Below are positions 1-9,510 of a DNA stretch of 64,000 nucleotides, piece after piece. Location of the stretch: assembly GCA_006386115.1 (NCBI GenBank), contig VFIW01000130.1, forward strand, positions 1-64,000, given 5' to 3'. A program made the position numbers and the translations under genes. The stretch's first letter is position 1, and every line of letters begins with the position of its first letter. The notes beneath the pieces are model-generated. The model searched no databases. It was not told where the DNA came from and saw only the letters and a program-made list of their open reading frames with translations. This DNA comes from Globisporangium splendens (lineage: Eukaryota > Oomycota > Peronosporomycetes > Pythiales > Pythiaceae).

Positions 1-588
1 GAAACTACATCATAACAAAATGCTGCAGGAAAATGAAACATGTCATGTTCAATAGAAGAGCTTACTGAACACGACCAAGCATCGAAATTAAGACATATTT
101 GTTGCGTGCACTGTATGAGCTGGGGTGCACAGCATTCTCGAAAAGCCACACTGCATCCAGCTCTTGGAGAACAGCAGAAGACAGGTTCTCTGATGTGTCG
201 TCTCGATTACGATCACGACCCGATCTTCGTCCAACAAACTCTTGAACGTGCCATGGTTTATTTCCACCTTGCGTCAGTGCTGCCCTCTCTTCTCGGTACC
301 AATTTTATTAACTGGTTGATGCGCATGTGTGGACGGCAGACGAGGTGATTCAACGCTCACTGCCATGTGGTGGAAGACTTGTCTCCTCGTTAAATGCCCT
401 GATGAACCCAAACAGCGCCTTCCATCCGTCTCCCCAATTTAGCTCCACTCAACTCTGTAGGAGAGACACTTGCTACATCGCTTTGTGTTTGTCCTCTACG
501 AAACCTGAAAGGCTCATTTACTAATCTCCGTCCTCCCTCTCAGATCAGCCGTCTAAGCCAAGATCTTCCAGTGGATACCACGTTTGCA
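1..588. other. 5' region of the kinase cluster, no supported gene
   Basis: Two short open frames here (40-348 and 327-524) look like nothing I recognise. Around 523-543 a branch-point-like CTAAT is followed by a pyrimidine run ending in CAG, which is a good 3' splice site. The frame of the kinase that follows is open directly after it. An upstream non-coding or short coding exon for that kinase is therefore possible, but I cannot place its donor. Confidence 0.3.
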
Positions 589-2061
589 ATGGCGCAAAAT
601 ACCATAAGGAAGATGAGCGACCGTGAGCTCAAAACTAGCCTCGACGCATTCCTTGTGCCGAGTATGATGGACCTCAACGTTTCAGACGCCTTCGATATCA
701 TCAGCAACCTGTGTCACGAAATGAGGGAAAGTGAGCTCCTCTGCCGACGACTGCCTACGCGATTGCTGTTCCTGCGGAGCCACCTAAGCGAGCTTCATGG
801 AGCCAGGAAGATTCCTTCGTTCGCCAACACGCTGGGTCATGTCATTGCGTTTTTGAAGAAGTACTCAACCAAGAAGCTCCTGCAGAGGCTTGCGTCGAAT
901 CGAATCATCGTTGGACGTGTGCGCGCGCTCCACAAGGAGATTGACGAGCTCTTTGTGGCAAGCAACCTCTCCAACGCCCCCGAAATGACCGCTTGGAAGC
1001 AGCATTGGGAGCAAGACGTCGCCAGTCAGCGGTCTCTTCTCGAGCAACTCACATCTAGTTCTCAAGTAGCGACCGAGTTGTCAGCAGAGTCATTGGAGGA
1101 GGCACTGACAGAGATCAAGTTTGAAATTGACGGCAAGATGAACAGCCACGAATTCACGGATTTGATGGCCAGAGTGCTGCAGAGTGTGTCGATGCGTATG
1201 GGGCTTCCACCAATTCCACAAGTCCCACGTTGGTATATCCGACGTGATGACATCGTGCTTGCCGATGAACCCTTTGACTGCGGTTCGTTTGGCGAAGTGC
1301 ACAAAGCAAAGTGGGGAGCAGATAAGACCGACGTGGCCGTCAAGAGTCTCTACTTGGACACTCCTGATGCGCAGACATCGTTTCTGAAAGAAACAAAAGT
1401 CTGGCATGAGTTAAGCCATCCTCATATCATCAAGATGCACGGTGGATGCCACGTCGGCAAGCCCTTGTTCTTCGTCTCTGAACTTGCACCAGAAGGCAAT
1501 TTCGCTCAATTTTTCGAGCGCAGCGAAGACAACAAGCACCAGATGTGGAGATTGTTCTACGAAGCGGCTCAGGGTCTCTTGCATCTTCACACACAGACCC
1601 CAGTGATCATTCATGGAGACATCAAGTGCAACAATATGTTGGTCGGACCTGGTCTGACAGCAAAGCTGTGTGATTTTGGGTATGCCTTCATCCGGACGTT
1701 GTCTGTCGGCAAGAGTGTCAAAGAGCAGCCCAGTAACACCCGCTGGAAAGCACCCGAGTGCTTGCTTGGCCAAGGCGTGGAAGCGAATCCAAGCCCCGAA
1801 TCAGATACTTATTCGTTTGGAATGAGCATTATCGAAGCTGTGACTGGAGAGGCGCCTTACGGCATGATAGATGACGACGCGATTATCAATCGAGTGGCTG
1901 ATAAAAAAGGACACCCACGGCCTGAAACAGGTTTTACAGACAAACAATGGCAGCTCGTTCAGGGAATGACTGCGCATGACATAGAGGATCGCATGAGTCT
2001 GGAAAGTGCGGTTGAGGTGCTGAAAGAAGAGATGGCGGTCGAAGAAAGCTCAAGGAGATGA
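589..2061 (+). CDS. TKL-type protein kinase with N-terminal MLKL/HeLo-like helical bundle (kinase 1)
   Basis: Predicted Ser/Thr kinase of the tyrosine-kinase-like group. The frame is open from a GTG at 571, but the first ATG is at 589 and is preferred. Residues about 20-150 are helical, with spaced Leu/Cys and a stretch like the four-helix bundle of MLKL and related fungal and plant proteins (an Asn/Leu-Cys-His-Glu-Met helix, later a Phe-Leu-Lys-Lys-Tyr-Ser helix). The kinase domain runs from about residue 220 to the end: glycine loop GSFGEV, VAVK lysine, HGDIKCNN catalytic loop near 342, DFG near 361, and an APE-type APEC. HGD in place of HRD is common in TKL. It ends without the zinc-ribbon tail present in kinase 3; a matching half ribbon (ANFCGECG) lies just downstream in another frame. 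So the 3' end may be frame-shifted or spliced. Family call is secure; the bundle assignment is by pattern only. Confidence 0.85.
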   Translation: MAQNTIRKMSDRELKTSLDAFLVPSMMDLNVSDAFDIISNLCHEMRESELLCRRLPTRLLFLRSHLSELHGARKIPSFANTLGHVIAFLKKYSTKKLLQRLASNRIIVGRVRALHKEIDELFVASNLSNAPEMTAWKQHWEQDVASQRSLLEQLTSSSQVATELSAESLEEALTEIKFEIDGKMNSHEFTDLMARVLQSVSMRMGLPPIPQVPRWYIRRDDIVLADEPFDCGSFGEVHKAKWGADKTDVAVKSLYLDTPDAQTSFLKETKVWHELSHPHIIKMHGGCHVGKPLFFVSELAPEGNFAQFFERSEDNKHQMWRLFYEAAQGLLHLHTQTPVIIHGDIKCNNMLVGPGLTAKLCDFGYAFIRTLSVGKSVKEQPSNTRWKAPECLLGQGVEANPSPESDTYSFGMSIIEAVTGEAPYGMIDDDAIINRVADKKGHPRPETGFTDKQWQLVQGMTAHDIEDRMSLESAVEVLKEEMAVEESSRR

Positions 2062-3866
2062 AGGAACACAAACCGGCGAAGGCGCTGCAAGAGTATTTGA
2101 TTACAGCCAGCGAACTCCCATTGCGTGCCCACCTGCAGGGAAACTCCCGGGCATCAGCCAATTTCTGTGGTGAATGTGGAGCAAAGCTTCTGACAGCAGT
2201 TGGACCCAACAGCAAAGCGTCACCATTGCTTGATCCAGCACATGGTGCATTGGACGCTTCTACGAAGGAAAAACATCATGAATCCGTGTTGGCATTGCTT
2301 GCCTTCGCCACTGATTTCAACCATAACTTACCTGGACAAGATCAAGAGAGCAGAGGAGCAACGTCTGATAGGCGCAAAGTGTTATCGGGAAGTCAAGACT
2401 GGGATAATAGCAGTACAAGTATTGGGCAGCGATCGGTGTCATACGCCAGTGAGGCTCAAGTTGTTGAAGAATATCAAAAGAACCTCCGCATACTGTGTCA
2501 TCGCGTGCGCGAGAACGAAGGCTTGTCGATGCGCATCGTATCTGAATTTGTTTGGGCGGTGTCATCTCTGTGCCAGAATACTGACGTGCCTCAAGACACG
2601 GATGCAGTCGAGATCAAAGAGCTCCACACCGCGCTGGTCGGTTTTCTGAAGCGAAGCACAGAGCCCAAGAACATTTTCTACCATGTGGCTAGCAATCGAG
2701 AGGTGCTGAGCACGTTGAACAATCTCCATAGAAAAGTGCTTGAGTTCGCGCGAAGAGTTGCCAACTTACCTAACAAAGATCAGCATGACTGGAACAGCAA
2801 GTGGCTCGAATGTCGGCAGATCAGAGAAGCGCAGATGCAGTATCAACTCAAAGAAACACGAAACGTGCAGGAGATTCTGCCAGATCGCGCGTCTCAAATG
2901 GAAGCCTTAACCTTCCTCAAGTACGAGCTCGACAAGTCTCCCAACGATCGACTGGTTTCGGACGCATACAAAAAGCTTTCTTCTCGGCTAAACACCCCAG
3001 ACGTGAGTGTTCCGAAATGGCTGATCCCGCGATACGAAATCCAGGTCACCAACGAAACTCTCCAAGCCGACGGCACATTTGGATCTGTGTATGTTGGTAC
3101 TTGGAATCAACCAATCGCGAATACTTCTGTGACGGCAAACACTGTTGCTGTCAAAGTGTTGTTGATGTACGGTCTGGGAGGAGCTGCGGCGCAGCAGTGC
3201 TTTCTTGCCGATGTCGGCAAGTGGTTCGCACTAGAAGAACATTCGAATGTTCTGAAGCTGCACGGGGCTTGTCATGTTGGCTCTCAGGCTTTTTTGGTGG
3301 CTGGTTATGCCGGACATGGGAATCTCATGCAATTTGTGAGCAAATTGACGACCTTGGATCCCCCATCTTACGAAGCTCAAATTTGTGATCTGTTTTACCA
3401 AGCGTCACAAGGATTGGCATTTCTACATAGCCAAGGTGTGTTTCATGGCTATCTCCGATGCAACAACTTGCTGGTCGCTGACGATGGTACCGTCAAGGTC
3501 GCGGATTTTGGTCTCGACGATATTCGCAGCGCTGTTGGTGCACTGGGCCACGCCAATGCTCAACACCTGCTGCAATGGCAAGCTCCAGAGCTGCTCGAGT
3601 GCAGCGGTAATGCTAAATCAGCTGCCTCTGACGTGTATTCGCTGGGGATGTGTCTCATAGAGGCTTGTGTCCGCGGTCCGCCTTGGGGGGAGCGAGATGA
3701 CTGTTTTGTGCTGAGCGAGGTACTTGCAGGCAGACTACCAGAAAAGTCTACGGAGATGCCAAGTATTGTTCGGGACTTGGTGCATCAGATGTGCAAATTT
3801 GATCCCAGCGAGCGAATTAATCTAGATCAAGTGATCGAGCGCTTTAGCGAACTCGGAACAAAATGA
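2058..3866 (+). CDS. TKL pseudokinase with N-terminal helical bundle (kinase 2)
   Basis: Second of three tandem kinase-like genes. Its ATG overlaps the stop of kinase 1 as ATGA. Residues about 35-45 hold ANFCGECG, half of a zinc ribbon that should belong to the tail of kinase 1. A helical-bundle region follows (about 140-290). The kinase-like domain begins near residue 325 with glycine loop GTFGSV and VAVK, and keeps DFG and APE. The catalytic loop reads HGYLRCNN: the catalytic Asp is Tyr (about residue 465) and the following Lys is Arg. The alpha-C Glu seen in both neighbours (KET, REA) is Asp here. Phosphotransfer is therefore unlikely, while ATP binding may persist. By analogy with other kinase-pseudokinase pairs it may be a regulatory partner of its neighbours; that role is inference. 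The N-terminal 130 residues could include unrecognised introns. Confidence 0.8.
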   Translation: MKEHKPAKALQEYLITASELPLRAHLQGNSRASANFCGECGAKLLTAVGPNSKASPLLDPAHGALDASTKEKHHESVLALLAFATDFNHNLPGQDQESRGATSDRRKVLSGSQDWDNSSTSIGQRSVSYASEAQVVEEYQKNLRILCHRVRENEGLSMRIVSEFVWAVSSLCQNTDVPQDTDAVEIKELHTALVGFLKRSTEPKNIFYHVASNREVLSTLNNLHRKVLEFARRVANLPNKDQHDWNSKWLECRQIREAQMQYQLKETRNVQEILPDRASQMEALTFLKYELDKSPNDRLVSDAYKKLSSRLNTPDVSVPKWLIPRYEIQVTNETLQADGTFGSVYVGTWNQPIANTSVTANTVAVKVLLMYGLGGAAAQQCFLADVGKWFALEEHSNVLKLHGACHVGSQAFLVAGYAGHGNLMQFVSKLTTLDPPSYEAQICDLFYQASQGLAFLHSQGVFHGYLRCNNLLVADDGTVKVADFGLDDIRSAVGALGHANAQHLLQWQAPELLECSGNAKSAASDVYSLGMCLIEACVRGPPWGERDDCFVLSEVLAGRLPEKSTEMPSIVRDLVHQMCKFDPSERINLDQVIERFSELGTK

Positions 3867-5573
3867 GTCAAGTTGAGGTCATTGGAACAGTAAGCAAAGG
3901 CGCGGCCTTGCTGCTCGACTTCGCTGTACCTGGTGTTGGTACAACCACCGCCGTCGCGCTGACCTGGTGTTGGTACAACCACCGCCGTCGCGCTGACCAC
4001 GTTGGCAAGCCTCTGCATAGAGATGAAAGAGAACAAGGATCTTTGCAATCAAGTGACACAACGAATGCAAGTCCTGTACAAAAAGATTCAGGAGATTGAA
4101 GATGTAGGAGTATTGCGCCACAATGGAGTGTTACCGCATTTCGGAGAAGAGATCTCCAAGCTGCAGCGATTCATGCTCGAGCACAAGAACAAGAATACTC
4201 TGGCACGATTGCTCGCGCGACACCAAGTCGAAAAAGAGATTCTCAAGTTTCACACAAATATCGACTCGCTGTTCCAAGTGCTGAACCTGAACCACATCGC
4301 AGAGTCTGCAGTGTGGCGAGTCAAGGCCGAGGAAAATGAACGCGAGGCAGCCGCGTGGCGCTCCAAGTACGTCGAAAATGAACGCGAGCACTTCAACACG
4401 CTAAAACGGATCGCAAGCCAGAACCGAGTCATCATTTCCGAGATGCGAGGACGAGCGTTGGTCGAAGCGCTCACGGAAATGAAGTATGTGATCGAGAGCA
4501 ATGACGCGCAGCTATCGCCCGAGTATTCTGTGGAGCATATCGCGTTGATCCGCAAGACGTTCCAGTCGGTGGTCAGGACGTCCAGATCCAAGGTCAACAA
4601 GATTCCGTCCTGGTATTTTCCGAGCGACCGCGTCAAATGTGACGAGGAGCAATTTGACGAAGGCTCGTATGGAACAGTGCACAAGGGGAAGTGGAAGGGC
4701 TCTGATGTGGCTGTCAAGCGTCTGCTTCTGGAGAATGACGAGGTCGAGAAAGCGTTCTTTAGAGAGGCAGAGATTTGGTCGAAACTGAACCATCCGTACG
4801 TCCTCCGACTACTTGGCGCCTGTCATGTGTCGACGCCGATGTTTTTCGTGAGCGAGTACTGCACGAATGGCAACTTTGTGACGTACTTTCAAAAGCCCGA
4901 GAACAGGCGCTACCTGTGGACACGTTTCCTCGAAGCTGCTCAAGGTCTCAGCTACTTGCATTCTGAAAGGGTGGTCCATGGCGACCTCAAGTGCAACAAC
5001 ATCCTCATTGGCAACGACGGCAAGGTCAAGATTTGCGATTTTGGGTTCGCATTCATCCGAAGTCAGTCGGTGGCACTGAGTGCGAAGGCGCAGACCGACG
5101 CAGTGCGCTGGAAGGCGCTCGAATGTCAAGAAGGTCTGACCCAGGACAACTCGACCCCGCAATTCAAGTCTGACGTGTACTCGTTTGGGATGTGCATCAT
5201 TGAGGCTGTGAGTGGTGAGGCTCCGTGGGGAATGCTGAGCGACGACGAAATCCTGGATTACCTCAACGATGGAAACGCTCACCCACGCCCGACTGGGTTC
5301 ACTGACAACGAGTGGGAGTTGGTGGAAGCGATCACCAGAGTGAATCACGAGGAGCGAGGGTCTCTAGACTATGCCGTCAAGGCGCTGAAGAAGCTTGCCG
5401 AGGAAGAGAAGAAATTGCACACCTGTCAAAACTGCGGCGACATAGCTGCAATTTCTGCCAACTACTGCAGTAAATGCGGAACTGCTTTCAAAGCTCCTTG
5501 CTTTGAAAGCAACTCTAAACTCGCTGAAAGCAACTCCACGCTCAATGAAGCCAGCTCCACACTCGCTGCGTAG
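3863..5573 (+). CDS. TKL protein kinase with N-terminal bundle and zinc-ribbon tail (kinase 3), frame broken by a 34-base duplication
   Basis: The ATG at 3863 overlaps the stop of kinase 2 as ATGA. It opens MSQVEVIGTVSKG followed by a PGVG turn, typical of the start of MLKL/MCAfunc-like bundles. A 34-base tandem duplication (3928-3995) then shifts the frame; the remaining protein is open from 4002 to 5573 but has no nearby ATG of its own. With one copy counted, the two frames join exactly. After the bundle comes a coiled coil with a repeated ENERE (about 4330-4390). The kinase domain follows, with EGSYGTV, VAVKRL, HGDLKCNN, DFG and the Glu of REAE all intact, so it looks catalytically competent. 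The C-terminus carries a CxxC-x10-CxxC zinc ribbon (CQNCG ... CSKCG) and short Ser-Asn-Ser-x-Leu repeats. Whether the duplication is biological or an assembly error decides if this is a gene or a pseudogene. Confidence 0.8.
3928..3995 (+). repeat. Perfect 34-base tandem duplication inside kinase 3
   Basis: Two adjacent identical 34-base units, 3928-3961 and 3962-3995, each starting acctggtgttgg. 34 is not a multiple of three, so the second copy breaks the reading frame. Dropping one copy restores an uninterrupted frame from the ATG at 3863 into the kinase. Confidence 0.95.
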
Positions 5574-6150
5574 TTAGCTCCGATCGATATTGTGATTTGT
5601 AATGGTTATATTGTCGATTCTTTGTAGCCGTCAGACAGTGAGGTGGGGGACACATTGACTGCTGAGCGCCGCACATAACTGTTTAACATTTGTGGGAAGT
5701 CCCGGAGCGCAGTTGCATTCAGCATCAACTCCTAGTTGAAATTCCGCAGAAGAGTATTCAGGAGAATGGATATTGTAGGTCACGTTGATGCACCTAATAT
5801 ACCTCACCTTATTGTCATTTAAGCTTTACGCATATGCCGAGAAAAATGCATTACCGAAAAGATGAAAAGCTGAGTTATTTATCGCGAGAATAACAGCCGT
5901 GCACCTGTTTCATCACCTCTTCGCTGGCGCCGCATTTTGGCCATCTTTAGGTCTGATGCTTCAAACAGCAAAGGAATCACGCGTTCCAGGTTATTTGTGC
6001 TTTCTGCTGTGACATCGAGGAATGCAATGAATTCCTCTGTGGCTGCTATTTGTGTGGACACTTCAATTATCGCTCCAGTCATGCAGTAATACTACACCGC
6101 TTTCCAAGCAGACCGAGGCGCTTCTCGTTTGGATTTGATTTGAGGGTCTC
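5574..6150. mobile_element. Intergenic region with an isolated 3' tail of a retroelement
   Basis: No convincing gene. At about 5735-5815 lies a diverged copy of the 3' terminal sequence (gatattgtaggtcacg followed by a GATGxACCTAA segment and TATACCTCACCTTA) that also ends the element at 6.2-7.3 kb and recurs inverted at 13.2 kb. It looks like a short, heavily 5'-truncated insertion of the same family. Confidence 0.6.
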
Positions 6151-6199
6151 CTGTGTTGGTTGATAATGTTTTAATGCAATTCACTCATCGCATGGTGGC

Positions 6200-7335
6200 A
6201 AAAGCCTATATTGCACGTTCATATGAATGCCGCAGCCTTCAAAAACGAAATGAGCCCTCCGCGGCGTTTACCTGTTGTTTTTCGATGGTGGATCACGCGG
6301 CAATCCAGGACCAGGAGGGACTGGATCCATTATCGTGCGTGTCCATAAGGACTCGCACACAGCCAGTTTAATTTGGGCCGCGAGCATGGCGTATAGCAGG
6401 AAGGACACGACCAACAACTTTGCCGAGTACTGGGTCTCATACACGGACTCCGAGAAGCCCAACGCAGTCACTTCGAACCGTTGTACGTGATTGGAGACAG
6501 TGCGCTCATTATCTCCCAACAGCGAATGCATCGGTCCCCTCGACAGCACCGACTGGCACGTTTATACCTGACAAGTCGACGACTCGCGGATTGCATCGAC
6601 ATCCGAGGATGGTACCATCACTACCGTGCCTTCAACAAGATGGCGGACTCAGCTGCCAACCTAGCCATGGACACCAGAACCTCAACGCAGGTTCACTTCC
6701 CAACTCAAAGAGCTGCTTTCAACAATCTCACCCAGGATCTTGACAACGACGTCATGCATTGGCTTATGCGAAGTTCGGAAGACCCAAGGTCATTGGACAA
6801 CACAAGGCAGCCTCACATAGGACCAAGAGAACATGCCATCCTGGTCAAAGATTATTTAGCATTCAGAAGTGATCTATTGCAATCCGCGCTGTAGACACAT
6901 TTACACTCCTAGATGAAATTCGTAATGAAGATTAGGTAGGAGAATGGATATTGTAGGTCACGAAGATGAACCTAAAGATGGCGGACTCAGCCGCCAACCT
7001 AGCCATGGACACCAGAACCTCAACGCAGGTTCACTTCCCAACTCATCGAGCTGCTTTCAACAATCTCACCCAGGATCTTGACAACGACGTCATGCATTGG
7101 CTTATGCGAAGTTCGGAAGACCCAAGGTCATTGGACAACACAAGGCAGCCTCACATAGGACCAAGAGAACATGCCATCCTGGTCAAAGATTATTTAGCAG
7201 TTAGAAGTGATCTAGTGCAATCCGCGCTATAGACACATTTACACTCCTAGATGAAATTCGTAATGAAGATTAGGTAGGAGAATGGATATTGTAGGTCACG
7301 ACGATGAACCTAATTATACCTCACCTTATAAAGAG
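6200..7335 (+). mobile_element. Decayed retroelement 3' part with RNase H domain and duplicated 3' end
   Basis: From about 6269 the plus strand encodes an RNase HI domain: FFDGGSRGNPGPGG, then NNFAEY, VIGDSALI and NKMADSAANLAMD, giving the D-E-D-D acidic set. A frameshift near 6480 separates the first and second halves. The C-terminal extension after NKMAD matches what is usual in oomycete non-LTR elements. There is no reverse transcriptase domain, so this is a 5'-truncated relic. The last ~330 bases are present twice in tandem (about 6640-6974 and 6975-7330). It ends with the family tail gatattgtaggtcacg ... tatacctcacctta. Confidence 0.75.
6640..7330 (+). repeat. Tandem duplication of the retroelement 3' end
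   Basis: The sequence starting agatggcggactcag is repeated with only a few substitutions at about 6641 and 6975. The junction is at gaacctaaagatggcgg, where the tail of copy one runs straight into the interior of copy two. Both copies stay open for the same peptide, ending near 6894 and 7232. Confidence 0.85.
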
Positions 7336-7799
7336 AAATAAATAAAGAGATCACGACGCGACGGAGTCAAGCAAACAACTCTCTCACCATCGTGGCGTCT
7401 TGAGTTTCCAAGAATGAGACTGCACAAGAGACCATTCTTGGGCTCAAATTAGACTTCTGGGTCGCGTTTAGAAATAGGATGACTTGAAAACTCTCGATGT
7501 GCACGAATAATGATTTCGCCGTTGCAACCCGATACAAGAACAGATTGCTGTAACCAGCGTGCTAAGCCTACTTTTTTGTGAGCGGCGAAAAATAAAACTC
7601 GAATGTGTTTGATCGCGAAATGCAAACAGTAGTTTTGCCAAAGACTGCCAGTTCCAGATGAGTTTTCTGCGTCATGAGAACATTGCGATGATGGCTCGTC
7701 GACCGATTGCGCAGTTGTCGAACGACGAGTGGCGCGCAGCGCTGCAGCAGCAGATCGACGAGAAAAAGGCGCGAGAGCAGCAGAAGCGCGATCGGGACG

Positions 7800-7812
7800 C
7801 TCTCGAGGATGA
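7800..7812 (+). repeat. Left target-site duplication of the LINE
   Basis: ctctcgaggatga, identical to 9498-9510. The similarity continues for three more bases with one mismatch. Confidence 0.85.
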
Positions 7813-9497
7813 TGAGAGAGAGAGAGAAGGCAATTCCATTTAACTTATGATCTACATATAGTTTAAGAATTCCTGAGTCTCATTAACACTGCTGAGAGTG
7901 AGGTGTTTCTATGTTTTGACGGTGTGGCACCGATATCATTGTCGAGCAGAACTGCGACTTGGGACATAAGAATTTGATCGTTCCCCCGCGATTCGTCGGT
8001 GAGTATCTTCGCACTCTTGGAGTTCATTGCCACGTTGGCGAGAAGATCGGCCATTTTGTTTTGTTCTCGTTTTGTGTGATTCCAGGAGGTCCACGCAAAG
8101 TTGGCGATGATTTGGTTTACCCGAACTGCTAGTGGCTGCAACTCGGTCTGGCGTATTGAGGCGAACCCGTTCTGGGCTGCGATAATCATTTGGCTGTCTC
8201 CGAAGACTTCCAACTTGACTTCATAGTGCTGTAGGTAGTGTGCACTGTATGCCAGGCCATCTTTCAGCGCGCTGTATTCGCACCGGTTGTTCGTGACTTC
8301 TGGTCCCATGTACGCGTAACCGCATGCTTCGAGTTCCCATCGATTGCTACGTTCATTCAGGAAGGTGAGTGCCCAGCCACTGCCTCCTGGACCTGGCTTG
8401 CCGCGTGCACCTCCATCGAAATACAAACGCGCCGTCGACCATGCTTCCAGTTGCCGCGACAAGTCTTGTCTCTCCAGTACGCTGAGCAGTTGGCTCAGGC
8501 AAGTTGCATTGATCTTTTCTCCTTTGAGCGTTCTCATCCGATGAGCCACAGCCCGCATTTGCATCACACACGCTGTCCACACACGCAGGGTGCTTTCTTC
8601 GATAGTGACGCGCTGCCGTTCATGCACTATTTCCACTCTCGTTCTCCACAGCAATTCTGGGATGCTTGATGTGATGATAAACCAGAGTTTCTGTAGTGCT
8701 GTCGAGTGTTCCGGAGTAATGAACCCGAAGTGCTTTTCCAATTCCCGGAGCAAAGATCGTTGACCTGGCGGGGCTGAGCGGCTAGCAATATGAGGCAGGA
8801 AGAGATTGAGTGCTTGCTCCGTCAATGCTCGGCCAATCCATCGCCCGAGGAACGCCGTCCACGCGGCTTGTGCTCGCTTGCAACTCCAGACTATGTGTTA
8901 GATAGTTTCTTTTGTCTCCCCACATCCGGCATTGCTTGGACACGCCGAAGACTCGATCCTTCCCGGATGGAACAGGTTGAGCTGCATCGTAGAAATCCGG
9001 TATGTCGTCCACATCTGATACGGTGTAAGACATCCTCGTTGTTTCCATAGATCTGCTGGTAGCCGATACTGCACATGACTGTACCACTGGTCAGTTTTCG
9101 CGACTTCGTTGAGCTTGTCTACGAGTCCTCCGAGGTCTCGATACAGCTTGCTGTGCAGCCTCCGTGTTCGTGCTCGGTCAATTGTCTTCTGGATGCTGTT
9201 TGGGGGAGTACGTTCATGCGCCAGCCATGGACAGTGCGTCGTGAACGGGTGCGGTTTGAGTGTCCACCCTGTGGTTTTTATTTCTTCTTCGATCATTGCA
9301 ACGTCTTGTTGGCAGGTAGCATCCCCTGTCCAGTCGGTCACTGTCCAGAGAACTCCGTTTGCTTGCCGGTGCATCTGAATGTAGTCCGTGTTGCTCCTCT
9401 CCGATACTGGCACCGCGGTGATGGTTCCCATGCCGTTGCTGATCCACTTGTACTCTCGTTTTGTGTGTTTCCTGCTCCACGGCTCCTGGTGACTGAA
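7813..9497 (-). mobile_element. 5'-truncated non-LTR retrotransposon: RT C-terminal region, zinc-knuckle and RNase H, one nonsense codon
   Basis: Reading on the minus strand from 9497: a region usual between the reverse transcriptase and the C-terminus of LINEs. It is followed by a zf-RVT-like motif (SSACPSNAGCG ... ETI, then HIVWSC), a stop TAA at 8898-8900, and in the same frame an RNase H domain to 7863. RNase H carries YFDGGARGKPGPGG, NNRCEY, VFGDSQMI and NKMADLLANVAM, so D-E-D-D is complete. The stop most simply reflects CAA to TAA. The 3' tail on this strand ends in a short (CT)n run next to the left duplication. There are no long terminal repeats and the 5' half is missing, as expected from truncated target-primed insertion. 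The element is dead but fairly young, judging from intact RNase H and a perfect 13-base duplication. Confidence 0.85.
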
Positions 9498-9510
9498 CTC
9501 TCGAGGATGA
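9498..9510 (+). repeat. Right target-site duplication of the LINE
   Basis: ctctcgaggatga, the partner of 7800-7812. It restores the host reading frame immediately downstream. Confidence 0.85.

Noticed and set aside
589..5573. Bacterial-type operon
   Set aside because: ATGA overlaps look operonic, but the domains, HGD-type TKL kinases and intron-bearing neighbours are eukaryotic.
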